From contig JAEYYY010000668.1 in NCBI GenBank assembly GCA_023430775.1, positions 1-16,263 of the forward strand: a stretch of 16,263 nt of DNA, in the 5' to 3' direction. The notes under the pieces are model-generated. The model did no database searches. It had not been told where the DNA came from and saw only the letters and a list, made by a program, of their open reading frames with translations. Below are positions 8,390 to 14,983 of this stretch, one piece after another. A program made the translations under genes and the position numbers. Positions within the stretch are counted from its first letter, which is position 1; each line of letters opens with the position of its first letter. This DNA comes from Pseudomonadota bacterium (GTDB lineage: Bacteria; Myxococcota_A; Polyangia; Haliangiales; Haliangiaceae).

Positions 8390-9433
8390 GTGACTGAGCG
8401 GCAGCGCATCGGGGAGATCCTGCTGCTGCGGGAGAGCATCGACTCGACGCAGCTGATGCAGGCGATCCGCGATCAAGCCGCGCGCCCCGGCGACCGCCTG
8501 GTGTCGATGCTGGTCAAGCGAACGCTGCTCGATCCCGACGAGGGTGCGCTCGCGCTCTCCGAGCAGACCGGCTTTCCCGCCGCGCTCCAGCGCCACCTCG
8601 AGGCGCGCCACGAGGATGCCCACTCGCTGGTGCCCACGCCGCTCGCACAGCGCTGGGTGGTGCTGCCGATCGGCCGCTCGCGCGAGGGCACGCTCGTGAT
8701 CTGCGCCCGCGATCCGACCCCGATCCTCGCCGCCGCCCTCCAGCACGCTCTGAGCACGCCGGTGAAGCTCGCGGTGACGCCGGCGTTCTTGCTCGAGCGC
8801 CTGATCAACTCGGTCTACGGCCCGCTTCCCGCCGAGTCCGAAGCGGCGCCACAGCCGTCGCTCGCCGATACCGGCATGGTGCCCGTCAGCGCGCATCAAG
8901 CGCGTCCGGCGCGAACGGTGTCGCGCGTCATGCGTGCGCGCCCGGAGTCGGGGCAGATGAACGTCCGCGCGCTCGGTGCGCTCGATGCCACGCTCCAGGA
9001 GATCGATGCCGCGTTCAGCCTCGCCGCGGTCGAACGGCTGGTGATCGCGTACGCCGCGCAGCGCTGGGAGGCGGCGCTGCTGGTCAAGATCGCCGATCGC
9101 GTCGCGCTCGGTCACCGCGGGCACGGCCAGCACCTCGGCTCGGTCGAGGCGTTCATGCTGCCGCTATCGGCACCGTCGCTGATCCAGCAGGCGTACGACA
9201 CGCAAACCATCGCGGTGGAGGCCCCGCACGGCGAGCTCCAGGAGCGGCTGTCGAGCCTGCTCGGCGATCCGAGCGTGCCGATCGCCGGCCCGGCGATGGT
9301 GAAGAACCAGGTCGAGGCCGTGCTCGTCGTCGGCGATGCGTTCGAGGGCAGCGTGCGCGAGACCGTCGCCGATCTCGAACAGCTCCTCGATGCGCTGGGT
9401 GCGGCGTACGAGCGCTTCGCGCGCGGCGGCTGA
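8390..9433 (+). CDS. Stand-alone MshEN (GspE N-terminal-like) domain protein with C-terminal GAF-like region
   Basis: 347 residues with a GTG start supported by the TAGTAT element 6 nt upstream. Residues 5-143 match the MshEN/T2SSE_N domain found at the N-terminus of type II secretion and pilus ATPases. The first repeat reads RIGEILLLRESIDSTQL followed by IRDQ at 6-29. The second, from about residue 36 (RLVSMLVKRTLLDPDE), lacks the conserved Gly. The later strand VVLPIGRSREGTLVICARDP is typical of the family. In MshE this domain binds cyclic di-GMP through both repeats, so binding here may be weakened. There is no Walker A/B ATPase. Residues about 145-200 are a linker and 205-345 an alpha/beta region resembling GAF-like modules of myxobacterial regulators (tentative). 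The next gene starts one nucleotide after its stop, indicating an operon. Confidence 0.82.
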   Translation: MTERQRIGEILLLRESIDSTQLMQAIRDQAARPGDRLVSMLVKRTLLDPDEGALALSEQTGFPAALQRHLEARHEDAHSLVPTPLAQRWVVLPIGRSREGTLVICARDPTPILAAALQHALSTPVKLAVTPAFLLERLINSVYGPLPAESEAAPQPSLADTGMVPVSAHQARPARTVSRVMRARPESGQMNVRALGALDATLQEIDAAFSLAAVERLVIAYAAQRWEAALLVKIADRVALGHRGHGQHLGSVEAFMLPLSAPSLIQQAYDTQTIAVEAPHGELQERLSSLLGDPSVPIAGPAMVKNQVEAVLVVGDAFEGSVRETVADLEQLLDALGAAYERFARGG

Positions 9434-9434
9434 C

Positions 9435-9782
9435 ATGACACGCGCGCTGTGGTTGCTGCTGGTCGTCGCGTGCGGATCCGAACCGCCACCGCCGCCGCGC
9501 GACAAGCCGGTGCCGCCGGATGCCCGCCAGCTCGGCCCCGATCCCGCTCCCCTGCCCGTCGGCGATCTACCCGCCGAGTGCGGCCTCTACAAGGCGCTGG
9601 TCGGCCGCCTCGCGAGCTGCGACACCCTCGGTCCACAGCGCGGCCTGCTCGAGAAGCAGTTCGAGACGTCGTGGAAGGCGTGGTCCGCCTTACCGCAAAG
9701 CGAGCGCAAGACGATCGCCGCCGGCTGCAAGGCCGCCGCGGATGCGGTGCGTGCGGCCGCCGGCGGCCCCTGCGCGTGGTGA
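9435..9782 (+). CDS. Small Cys-rich lipoprotein
   Basis: 115 residues from the ATG at 9435, one nucleotide after the preceding stop, so probably translated from the same message. MTRALWLLLVVAC is a lipoprotein signal with lipid Cys13. A Pro-rich stretch (16-45) is followed by a small helical domain with four Cys (49, 62, 98, 113), probably two disulfides in the periplasm or at the outer membrane. The pattern of an early Cys pair, a helix and two late Cys recurs in small myxobacterial lipoproteins, but I recognise no functional family. Codon usage matches its neighbours. The role is unknown; the operon position suggests a link with the MshEN protein. Confidence 0.82.
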   Translation: MTRALWLLLVVACGSEPPPPPRDKPVPPDARQLGPDPAPLPVGDLPAECGLYKALVGRLASCDTLGPQRGLLEKQFETSWKAWSALPQSERKTIAAGCKAAADAVRAAAGGPCAW

Positions 9783-9854
9783 CGGTCTGAAACTATCGGG
9801 CCAGATGTAACCGTCGGGATCGAAGATTTCTGATCCGGTCGATCGGCTTTGCGT

Positions 9855-9860
9855 TAGCGT
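9855..9860 (+). promoter_or_regulatory. -10-like hexamer TAGCGT before the beta-propeller gene
   Basis: TAGCGT ends 8 nt before the ATG at 9869, predicting a leader of one or two nucleotides. No -35 box is evident. It lies in an 86-bp gap after the small lipoprotein gene. Confidence 0.45.
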
Positions 9861-9868
9861 TCGCGTCG

Positions 9869-11599
9869 ATGAGGAACCTCGCTTGGCTCGCGCTGGGAGT
9901 CTCGTTGTTTGCCTGCGGCCCGACCGATCGCGATGGCGTCACCACGGCCACGATCGAGGTCGAGCCCGCCGATCTGGTGGTCAGCGTCGTCGACGGCGTT
10001 GCGATCACGCAGCCCTACACCGCGACCAGGATCGATCCCGACGGTGATCGCACCGATGTCACCGCAACCGCGGTGTTCACCGTCGCCGAGCCGGCGTTCG
10101 GCGCGTGGAGCGGCTCGACGATCACGATCGCGGGCGGCGCCGCCGGCCCGACGCGAGTGATCGCGACGACCGTCGATGCCACCGGCGACACCGGCCTGAC
10201 CGTCAAGGTCTCGGGCGCGCGCGTCGATGGTCCGAACGTGCCGCCCAATGCCGCCGATCTGTTCGACGCCGCCACCGAGACGGCCGGCGCCGCGCCGGTC
10301 ATCGCGTATCCCGACGACGCGATCGTGGTGCCGCCGAACCTCGGCGAGTTCGACGTCCACTGGCGCGATCCGAGCCACGACCTGTTCGAGGTCCAGCTCA
10401 AGAACGAGTACGTCGATCTCCGGATCTACAAGGCCGGCAGCGGCGACCAGTTCACGATCTACTCGCCGAACGAGTGGTTCGCGATCGCCGCCTCGCACCA
10501 GGAGCTCGAGCTCTCGGTCTCGGGGCTCTCGCAGAGCAACCCGGCCACCAAGGGCACCGCGCCGATCCAGACCGTCGGTGTCACCAACGAGATCGTGCAG
10601 GGCGCGGTCTACTACTGGACCACGTCGCCCACGCAGGGCGTCTACCGCTACGACATGAGCCTGCCGAACGTGCCGCCGTCGTCGTTCTTCCCGCTCGACC
10701 CGGTCACCATGCAACCGCAACAGCCGACCGGCTGCCTCGGCTGCCACGGCCTGTCGAAGGACGGCACGCGGATGGCGCTCACGCTCGACTCGGGCGATGG
10801 CCGCGGCACGATCCTGAATGTCGCGGATCGCTCGGTGCTGGTGCCGTACGACACCAACGCGCAGTTCTGGAACTTCGCCACCTTCACGCCGGACGCCTCC
10901 AAGCTGGTCACCGTCTATCAGGGCCAGCAGGTGCTGCGCGATTCCAACGGCGGTGCGGTGCTCGCCTCGATCCCCAACAACCCCGGCCTCGTGGCCACGC
11001 ACCCCGAGCTGTCGCCCGACGGGCTGACGCTGGCCAACGTCGAGACCTCGGCGTTGATCTGGGACTTCCAGGTCAGCAACGGCGCGATCGTCACGCGGTC
11101 GTTCGACACCGGCTCGAACACGTTCGGTCCGATCCAGACGCTGGTGCCCGACTCGCCCGGCGCCTCGAACTACTACCCGTCGTGGTCGCCCGATGGCCAG
11201 TGGATCGCGTTTACCCGCACGCAGGGCAACTCGTACAACGACGCCTCCGCGACCGCGTGGGTCGTCAAGGCCGATGGCTCGGCGCCGCCGATCCAGCTGT
11301 CGCTCGCGAACAAGGGCGCCGGGCTCACCAACTCGTGGTCGCGGTGGACGCCGTTCGCCGTCAGCACCGGCGAGAACAACGAGCCGGTGCTCTACCTGAC
11401 GTTCTCGACCACGCGCCCGTTCGGCGTGCGGCCGACCACGGGTACCCAGATCTGGATGACGCCGTTCTATCCCGAGCGCGCGCTGCTCGGTCAGGATCCC
11501 TCGGGCCCCGCGTTCCGCATGCCGTTCCAGCTGCTGACCAGCGCGAATCACATCGCGCAATGGACGCAGCAGCTCGTGATCGGCAAGCCGGCCAACTAA
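9869..11599 (+). CDS. Beta-propeller (TolB-like) lipoprotein with an embedded CxxCH motif
   Basis: 576 residues. The signal peptide MRNLAWLALGVSLFAC gives lipid Cys16. Residues about 25-120 look like a bacterial Ig-like (Big-2) domain (VEPADLVVSVVDG, TVAEPAFGAWSGSTITI). Residues about 140-280 are a further beta-rich region. CLGCHGLSKDGTRMAL follows at Cys289-Cys292-His293, then TolB/WD40-like blades with the repeated SPDG signature (FTPDASKLV, LSPDGLTLA, WSPDGQWIAF) to about residue 510. CxxCH is the heme c attachment motif, so covalent heme is possible but unproven; the CHxLSxDGxxMA context also occurs in propeller proteins whose heme content is not established. It probably sits at the outer membrane. 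It ends convergently with the next gene across a hairpin. Confidence 0.87.
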   Translation: MRNLAWLALGVSLFACGPTDRDGVTTATIEVEPADLVVSVVDGVAITQPYTATRIDPDGDRTDVTATAVFTVAEPAFGAWSGSTITIAGGAAGPTRVIATTVDATGDTGLTVKVSGARVDGPNVPPNAADLFDAATETAGAAPVIAYPDDAIVVPPNLGEFDVHWRDPSHDLFEVQLKNEYVDLRIYKAGSGDQFTIYSPNEWFAIAASHQELELSVSGLSQSNPATKGTAPIQTVGVTNEIVQGAVYYWTTSPTQGVYRYDMSLPNVPPSSFFPLDPVTMQPQQPTGCLGCHGLSKDGTRMALTLDSGDGRGTILNVADRSVLVPYDTNAQFWNFATFTPDASKLVTVYQGQQVLRDSNGGAVLASIPNNPGLVATHPELSPDGLTLANVETSALIWDFQVSNGAIVTRSFDTGSNTFGPIQTLVPDSPGASNYYPSWSPDGQWIAFTRTQGNSYNDASATAWVVKADGSAPPIQLSLANKGAGLTNSWSRWTPFAVSTGENNEPVLYLTFSTTRPFGVRPTTGTQIWMTPFYPERALLGQDPSGPAFRMPFQLLTSANHIAQWTQQLVIGKPAN

Positions 11600-11622
11600 G
11601 GCTTCTGCACGACACGCGAAGA

Positions 11623-11648
11623 CGGCGCGTCGTTGCCGCGACGCGCCG
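11623..11648 (+). terminator. Hairpin between convergent genes
   Basis: CGGCGCGTCG at 11623-11632 pairs perfectly with CGACGCGCCG at 11639-11648 (10 bp, 6-nt loop). It is the main structure in the 75-bp gap between convergent stops at 11599 and 11675. It lacks a T tract on either strand, so it would act as a roadblock or RNA-end-protecting structure, or as a factor-assisted terminator for both genes. Confidence 0.5.
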
Positions 11649-11674
11649 AACACCCGGAGCAGGTGGCTTGTTCC

Positions 11675-12415
11675 TTACTTGGTGTCGCGGCAGATGGCGC
11701 CGGTCGTGCAGACGTTGTGCACGCCGCCTTCGCGGATCTTGCGCAGGCGCTCCTGCTCGATCTTGTACGCGAGCGCCTGGGCCTCGCGCTTCTCCCTGGC
11801 GAGACGCTTCACCTCGGCCGCGGCTGCCGCCGCCTCCGCCTTGGTCTGCGCGATCGCGACCTTGTCGAGCGCGACGGCGAGGTTCGCGTCGAGCGCCTTG
11901 AGGTCGCCCTCGAGCTTCACCAGCTGCTGGCGCATTCCCTCGACCTCGTCTTCCTTCTGCTTCGCCAGCCTGATCGACTCCTCGCGCGCGCGATCTGCTT
12001 CGTTGCTCGCCGCGATCGCGTTGACCGTCAGCACCGCCAGCACCGTCGCGCATGCGAGGGCCATCGCCGTGACCGCGATCATCCACTTCGGGCGCTTCTT
12101 CGCCACCTCCGCCTTGCGGAGCTCCATCTCCTGCTGATGGCGCTCCTGCTCGAGCGCCGCCTGCTGGCGCGCGCGCTCCGCCGCTTCCGCTTGCTCGACG
12201 CGCAACCGCAGCTCGCGCTCCGCCGCCACCTTCGCCTGCTCGATCGCGATCTGCGCCTCGCGCTCCTCGCGAACCTTCCTCTCGGCCTCCTCGCGGGCCG
12301 TGCGCTCGGCGTCGAGCGCGGCTTGCTTGCGAAGCTCTTCGGCGCGAAGCACGGCCGCGCGTTCGTCGGCCAGTCGCTGCTGCTCGATGTTCTTGAGCTC
12401 CGCCAGCGACGTCAT
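11675..12415 (-). CDS. Coiled-coil single-pass membrane protein, paralogue A
   Basis: 246 residues from the ATG at 12415, chosen because GAAGGA lies 6 nt upstream. An in-frame ATG at 12445 has no such site. Residues 5-100 are a charged coiled coil. The motif MELRKAEVAKKRP (97-109) leads into one transmembrane helix at about 111-134 (WMIAVTAMALACATVL). A second coiled coil at about 137-230 follows, and the tail has Cys236 and Cys242. The Lys/Arg cluster just before the helix predicts the N-terminus inside and the C-terminus in the periplasm, where the Cys pair could form a disulfide. It is clearly paralogous to the gene at 12861-13643, best around residues 72-116. No known family is recognised. 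A structural or scaffolding role at the inner membrane is inferred. Confidence 0.85.
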   Translation of the reverse strand: MTSLAELKNIEQQRLADERAAVLRAEELRKQAALDAERTAREEAERKVREEREAQIAIEQAKVAAERELRLRVEQAEAAERARQQAALEQERHQQEMELRKAEVAKKRPKWMIAVTAMALACATVLAVLTVNAIAASNEADRAREESIRLAKQKEDEVEGMRQQLVKLEGDLKALDANLAVALDKVAIAQTKAEAAAAAAEVKRLAREKREAQALAYKIEQERLRKIREGGVHNVCTTGAICRDTK

Positions 12416-12421
12416 CAGCGA

Positions 12422-12427
12422 TCCTTC
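12422..12427 (-). promoter_or_regulatory. Shine-Dalgarno site of paralogue A
   Basis: GAAGGA on the minus strand, 6 nt before the ATG at 12415. It decides the start against an upstream in-frame ATG at 12445. The spacing is identical to that of paralogue B. Confidence 0.7.
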
Positions 12428-12518
12428 AAACCGGGCTGCCTGCATGATTGGCGAGACACGGAGCCTCGACAGCGATTGCAGCGATTTTGCGGCCCACGCG
12501 CGCCCACACCGACGGTCG

Positions 12519-12764
12519 TCAGAGCTCGATCCGCATCCGCTGCCGGACGTCGAGCTCGCGCAACTCCCTGTCGATCCGGATCTGGAGCTCGACGATCTGG
12601 CAGTGGAGCGGGATCAGCTCGATCTGCGCACGGATCACTCGATGGATCGGATCGGCGCTCGGCGACCGGCGACCCGACCACAAGCCGACGAGCGCGATCA
12701 GCAGGGCCGCTGCGAGCAGCACCCCGCTGAGATGGCTCGCGAGCTTCGGCCGGTTCGCGTCCAT
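12519..12764 (-). CDS. Small membrane protein, 81 residues, unknown function
   Basis: ATG at 12764 (an in-frame TTG at 12767 would add one residue). Residues 1-10 are short and polar. Residues 11-30 form a hydrophobic helix (LASHLSGVLLAAALLIALVG), and residues about 33-81 are an amphipathic, charged helix rich in Ile, Glu and Arg (QIVELQIRIDRELRELDV). Third codon positions are very GC-rich, with the same GAG/ATC/CTC preference as neighbouring genes, which supports real coding. It lies between the two coiled-coil paralogues on the same strand, downstream of a strong terminator, so it needs its own promoter; I see no clear one. The region 12416-12518 between it and paralogue A holds only a short AATCGCTG direct repeat near 12470. 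It could associate with the paralogues through its C-terminal helix (inference). Confidence 0.65.
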   Translation of the reverse strand: MDANRPKLASHLSGVLLAAALLIALVGLWSGRRSPSADPIHRVIRAQIELIPLHCQIVELQIRIDRELRELDVRQRMRIEL

Positions 12765-12808
12765 CAAGCCCTGGACACGCCGCGGAGACCGGCGGTTGCA
12801 CGGCTCCG

Positions 12809-12840
12809 AAAAGCAAAACGGCGACCCGAAGGTCGCCGTT
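12809..12840 (-). terminator. Intrinsic terminator with UUCG tetraloop after paralogue B
   Basis: On the minus strand a perfect 10-bp stem AACGGCGACC / GGTCGCCGTT closes a TTCG loop on a C-G pair, the unusually stable C(UUCG)G tetraloop. It is followed by a T-rich run (TTTTGCTTTT). It starts 21 nt after the stop of the 12861-13643 gene. Confidence 0.92.
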
Positions 12841-12860
12841 CTGTCACCCGAACCGCTGCG

Positions 12861-13643
12861 CTAGATGCCGCAGCCCTTGGCGAGCGGGTTGTTCCGGCAC
12901 TGCTCCGAAACCGTGGCGCCCTGCTTTCGCTTGGCGAGCGCCGCGGCCGCCTTGGCTTCGGCGATGCGCTGCTCCATCGCCGCCTTCTCCTTGCGGAGCG
13001 CTTCGAGCTTGGCCTTCGCGCTCGCGCGGTCGGCGTCGTTCTGCGCGGCGACAACGCTGTCGACCGCGACGCCGACCTTCTTGTCCATGTCCTCGAGGTC
13101 GCGCTGCAGACGCTCGACCCTCTCCTGGGCTTCCTGCGCCAGCTTCTCGGCTTCCTTGGCTCGCTTCTCGGCCGCTTCCGCTTCCTGCTTCGCGGTGTCC
13201 TCGCCGGTGAGGGCGCGGATCGTGAGCACGATGGCGATGATCACGCCGACCGACGCGAGGCCGGTGACCGCGAGCATCCAGGTGGGGCGCTTCTTCGCGA
13301 TCTCGGCGCGCCGCAGCTCCATCTCCTGCTGGAGACGTTGCTGCTCGAGCGCGGCCTGCTGGCGCTGGCGCTCGGCGGCTTCGGCCGACTCGACGCGCAT
13401 GCGCGCCTCGCGCTCGGCGTTCTCGCGCGCCTGCTCGATCGCGAGAGCGGCATCGCGCTCCTCGCGAATCTTGGCTTCCTCTGCCTCGCGACGCGCGCGC
13501 TCGGCGGCTTCGGCCGCAGCACGGCGCTGCTCCTCGGCAGAGCGAACCGCATGCTCCTCTTCCTGGACGCGGTTCTCTTCGATCTGGCGAAGCTCCCGGA
13601 GGGAGAACAACACCGAATTTTCACGCTTCTCGGGCTGAGCCAT
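12861..13643 (-). CDS. Coiled-coil single-pass membrane protein, paralogue B
   Basis: 260 residues from the ATG at 13643, with TAAGGA 6 nt upstream. The architecture equals paralogue A: N-terminal coiled coil (about 15-110), motif MELRRAEIAKKRP (108-120), transmembrane helix at about 122-146 (WMLAVTGLASVGVIIAIVL), a second coiled coil (about 148-240), and a tail with Cys249 and Cys258. The block RVESAEAAERQRQQAALEQ is nearly identical in both paralogues, more than coiled-coil composition alone would give. The predicted topology is N-in, C-out. It is the first gene of the minus-strand cluster and has its own strong terminator, so it is probably monocistronic. On the minus strand GATATT (13684-13689) is a possible -10. 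Homology to any named family is not recognised; a membrane-anchored scaffold or filament-like protein is an inference. Confidence 0.87.
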   Translation of the reverse strand: MAQPEKRENSVLFSLRELRQIEENRVQEEEHAVRSAEEQRRAAAEAAERARREAEEAKIREERDAALAIEQARENAEREARMRVESAEAAERQRQQAALEQQRLQQEMELRRAEIAKKRPTWMLAVTGLASVGVIIAIVLTIRALTGEDTAKQEAEAAEKRAKEAEKLAQEAQERVERLQRDLEDMDKKVGVAVDSVVAAQNDADRASAKAKLEALRKEKAAMEQRIAEAKAAAALAKRKQGATVSEQCRNNPLAKGCGI

Positions 13644-13649
13644 GGAACG

Positions 13650-13655
13650 TCCTTA
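13650..13655 (-). promoter_or_regulatory. Shine-Dalgarno site of paralogue B
   Basis: TAAGGA on the minus strand, 6 nt before the ATG at 13643. It is a strong match to the anti-SD sequence, unlike most genes in the window, which have no SD. Confidence 0.7.
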
Positions 13656-13741
13656 TCCCCCCACTCCGGCGGGACTTTCGATCAATATCACGCAGGATCC
13701 CGCGCAGCAACGCGATGTTGTGCAACGCTCCGCCGGACCGA

Positions 13742-14455
13742 ATGGGATACATCGATCTTCACAGCCACATCCTGTTCGGCCTGGACGATGGCGCTCCCGA
13801 TCGCGAGGCGTCACTTGCGATGCTCGACGCCCTCGCGTCATTGGGGGTCACCGAGCAGTGCGCGACCCCGCATCAGAAAGCATCCCAGTACCTGCCGTCG
13901 CTGGACGCGATCGACGCCACGTTTGGCGAGCTGGACGGCCTCCGGAAGCCGCATCACCCCACCCTGCGACTCGCCGCCGAGAACATGTGGGATGATGTGC
14001 TCCTCGGCCGGATCCAGAGTGGCGCGATCCCGAGCTACCGGGGGACGCGGGCATTCCTCGTCGAGATCCCGCCTTCTCTGATGCCACCCGCCCTCGCCGA
14101 CCAGCTGTTCAAGCTGTCGCGAACCGGCGTCGTCCCGGTGCTCGCCCACCCCGAGCGCTACGCGGCGCTGTGGGACAACGACGAGCTCGCGCGATCGCTG
14201 CGCCGCGTCTGTGCGTTCCAGATCGACCTGCCGGCCCTCGCCGGGTTTCACGGCCGCCGCGAGAGCAAGCAGGCCCGCCACCTGATCGAGAGCGGCCTCG
14301 CCGCCGTGGTCGCCACCGACGCGCACCAGGTCGGCGACGTGCAGCAATCTGCACAAGGGCTGGCCTGGATCGACAAGAAGCTGGGACACGCTGCGACGGT
14401 CCGGCTGTTCGAGCACGCCCCGCGCGCCATCCTCGCCGGCGAGCTGCCGGACTGA
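13742..14455 (+). CDS. CpsB/YwqE-type PHP-domain protein tyrosine phosphatase
   Basis: 237 residues from the ATG at 13742. The start directly before YIDLHSHILFGLDDG is typical of the family; an in-frame ATG at 13715 would add nine unlikely residues. The PHP metal ligands are visible: His7 and His9 (DLHSH), Asp16, His44 (ATPHQ), Glu80 (AEN), Glu107 (LVEIP), His136 (AHPERY), Asp193 and His195 (ATDAH). The family (CpsB, CapC, YwqE) dephosphorylates tyrosine kinases controlling capsule or exopolysaccharide synthesis, with three metal ions at the active site. A Gln replaces the second His of the usual TPHH. No tyrosine kinase or polysaccharide gene is in the window. It is divergent from paralogue B across 98 bp. 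Likely cytoplasmic. Confidence 0.9.
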   Translation: MGYIDLHSHILFGLDDGAPDREASLAMLDALASLGVTEQCATPHQKASQYLPSLDAIDATFGELDGLRKPHHPTLRLAAENMWDDVLLGRIQSGAIPSYRGTRAFLVEIPPSLMPPALADQLFKLSRTGVVPVLAHPERYAALWDNDELARSLRRVCAFQIDLPALAGFHGRRESKQARHLIESGLAAVVATDAHQVGDVQQSAQGLAWIDKKLGHAATVRLFEHAPRAILAGELPD

Positions 14456-14494
14456 AAACTGGCGCCGATCGATCGCCCTGGCGACGATGCCCGC

Positions 14495-14953
14495 ATGCGT
14501 CGCCTCTTGCTGTGCCTGCTTCTCGCGCTCCCCGCGCCTGCGGCTGCGCGTTCCGAAGGCCGCACGCTCGGCTACCAGCGCGATCACGTGTGGTCGACCG
14601 CCGTCCGGTTCCTCGTCGTCGACGAGAAGGCCAAGGTCGTCGACAAGGACGCCGATGCCGGCTACGTGCTGTTCGACCTCAAGGAGGACGGCAAGTCGTA
14701 TCGCGGCTCGCTCGAGATCATCACGGTGATGGTCGACGGTCGCCAGAACATCAAGTTCTCGATCCACATCGTCGACCGCCCGCTGTGGCGCGAAGCGGGC
14801 ATGGTGGATCGCCTGGAAAAGAAGATCCGCCACGAGCTCGGCTCGCCGCCGCCGCCTCCGAAGAAAGAGCCGCCGAAGGACGACAAACCCGCGGAGCCGC
14901 CGAAGGACGACAAGGACAAGACGCTCCCCGAGGCACGCTCGACGACGCCGTAG
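14495..14953 (+). CDS. Secreted protein with Pro/Lys/Asp-rich tail, unknown function
   Basis: 152 residues from the ATG at 14495. MRRLLLCLLLALPAPAAARS is a signal peptide with probable cleavage after AAA or AAAR. Residues about 22-115 form an alpha/beta domain (HVWSTAVRFLVVDEKAKVV, AGYVLFDL, YRGSLEIITVM, IKFSIHIV). The opening helix, the turn DADAGYVLF and the antiparallel strands recall the helix-grip fold of BamC-like envelope lipoproteins, but I cannot assign a family. The tail from about 117 is low complexity, PPPPP then two copies of EPPKDDK, and probably disordered. It lies 39 bp after the phosphatase gene and 30 bp before the aldolase on the same strand. GACGAT, 8 nt before the ATG, is a poor -10, so co-transcription with the phosphatase is plausible. 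Confidence 0.8.
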   Translation: MRRLLLCLLLALPAPAAARSEGRTLGYQRDHVWSTAVRFLVVDEKAKVVDKDADAGYVLFDLKEDGKSYRGSLEIITVMVDGRQNIKFSIHIVDRPLWREAGMVDRLEKKIRHELGSPPPPPKKEPPKDDKPAEPPKDDKDKTLPEARSTTP

Positions 14954-14967
14954 TCCCGCGCATGCGG

Positions 14968-14973
14968 TAGGCT
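14968..14973 (+). promoter_or_regulatory. -10-like hexamer TAGGCT before the aldolase gene
   Basis: TAGGCT ends 10 nt before the ATG at 14984, predicting a leader of about 3-4 nt. It lies in the 30-bp gap after the secreted-protein gene. No -35 box is evident and there is no SD. Confidence 0.35.
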
Positions 14974-14983
14974 CGCGGGCCAG

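Noticed and set aside
8355..9811. ATGTAACC repeated at 8355-8362 and 9804-9811 in two intergenic gaps as an operator
   Set aside because: The two copies lie at different distances from the putative -10 elements (17 versus about 43 bp), are not palindromic and occur nowhere else noticed; likely coincidence.
9854..11653. 599-codon open frame antisense to the propeller gene
   Set aside because: Composition is Arg/Gly/Asp-rich with no fold or motif. The plus-strand gene has a signal peptide, domains and a promoter. Such frames arise from the high GC3 of the sense gene.
12300..14081. 593-codon plus-strand open frame across the coiled-coil cluster
   Set aside because: It is the antisense shadow of three minus-strand genes with SD sites and a terminator; the translation is low-complexity Leu/Ala/Arg.
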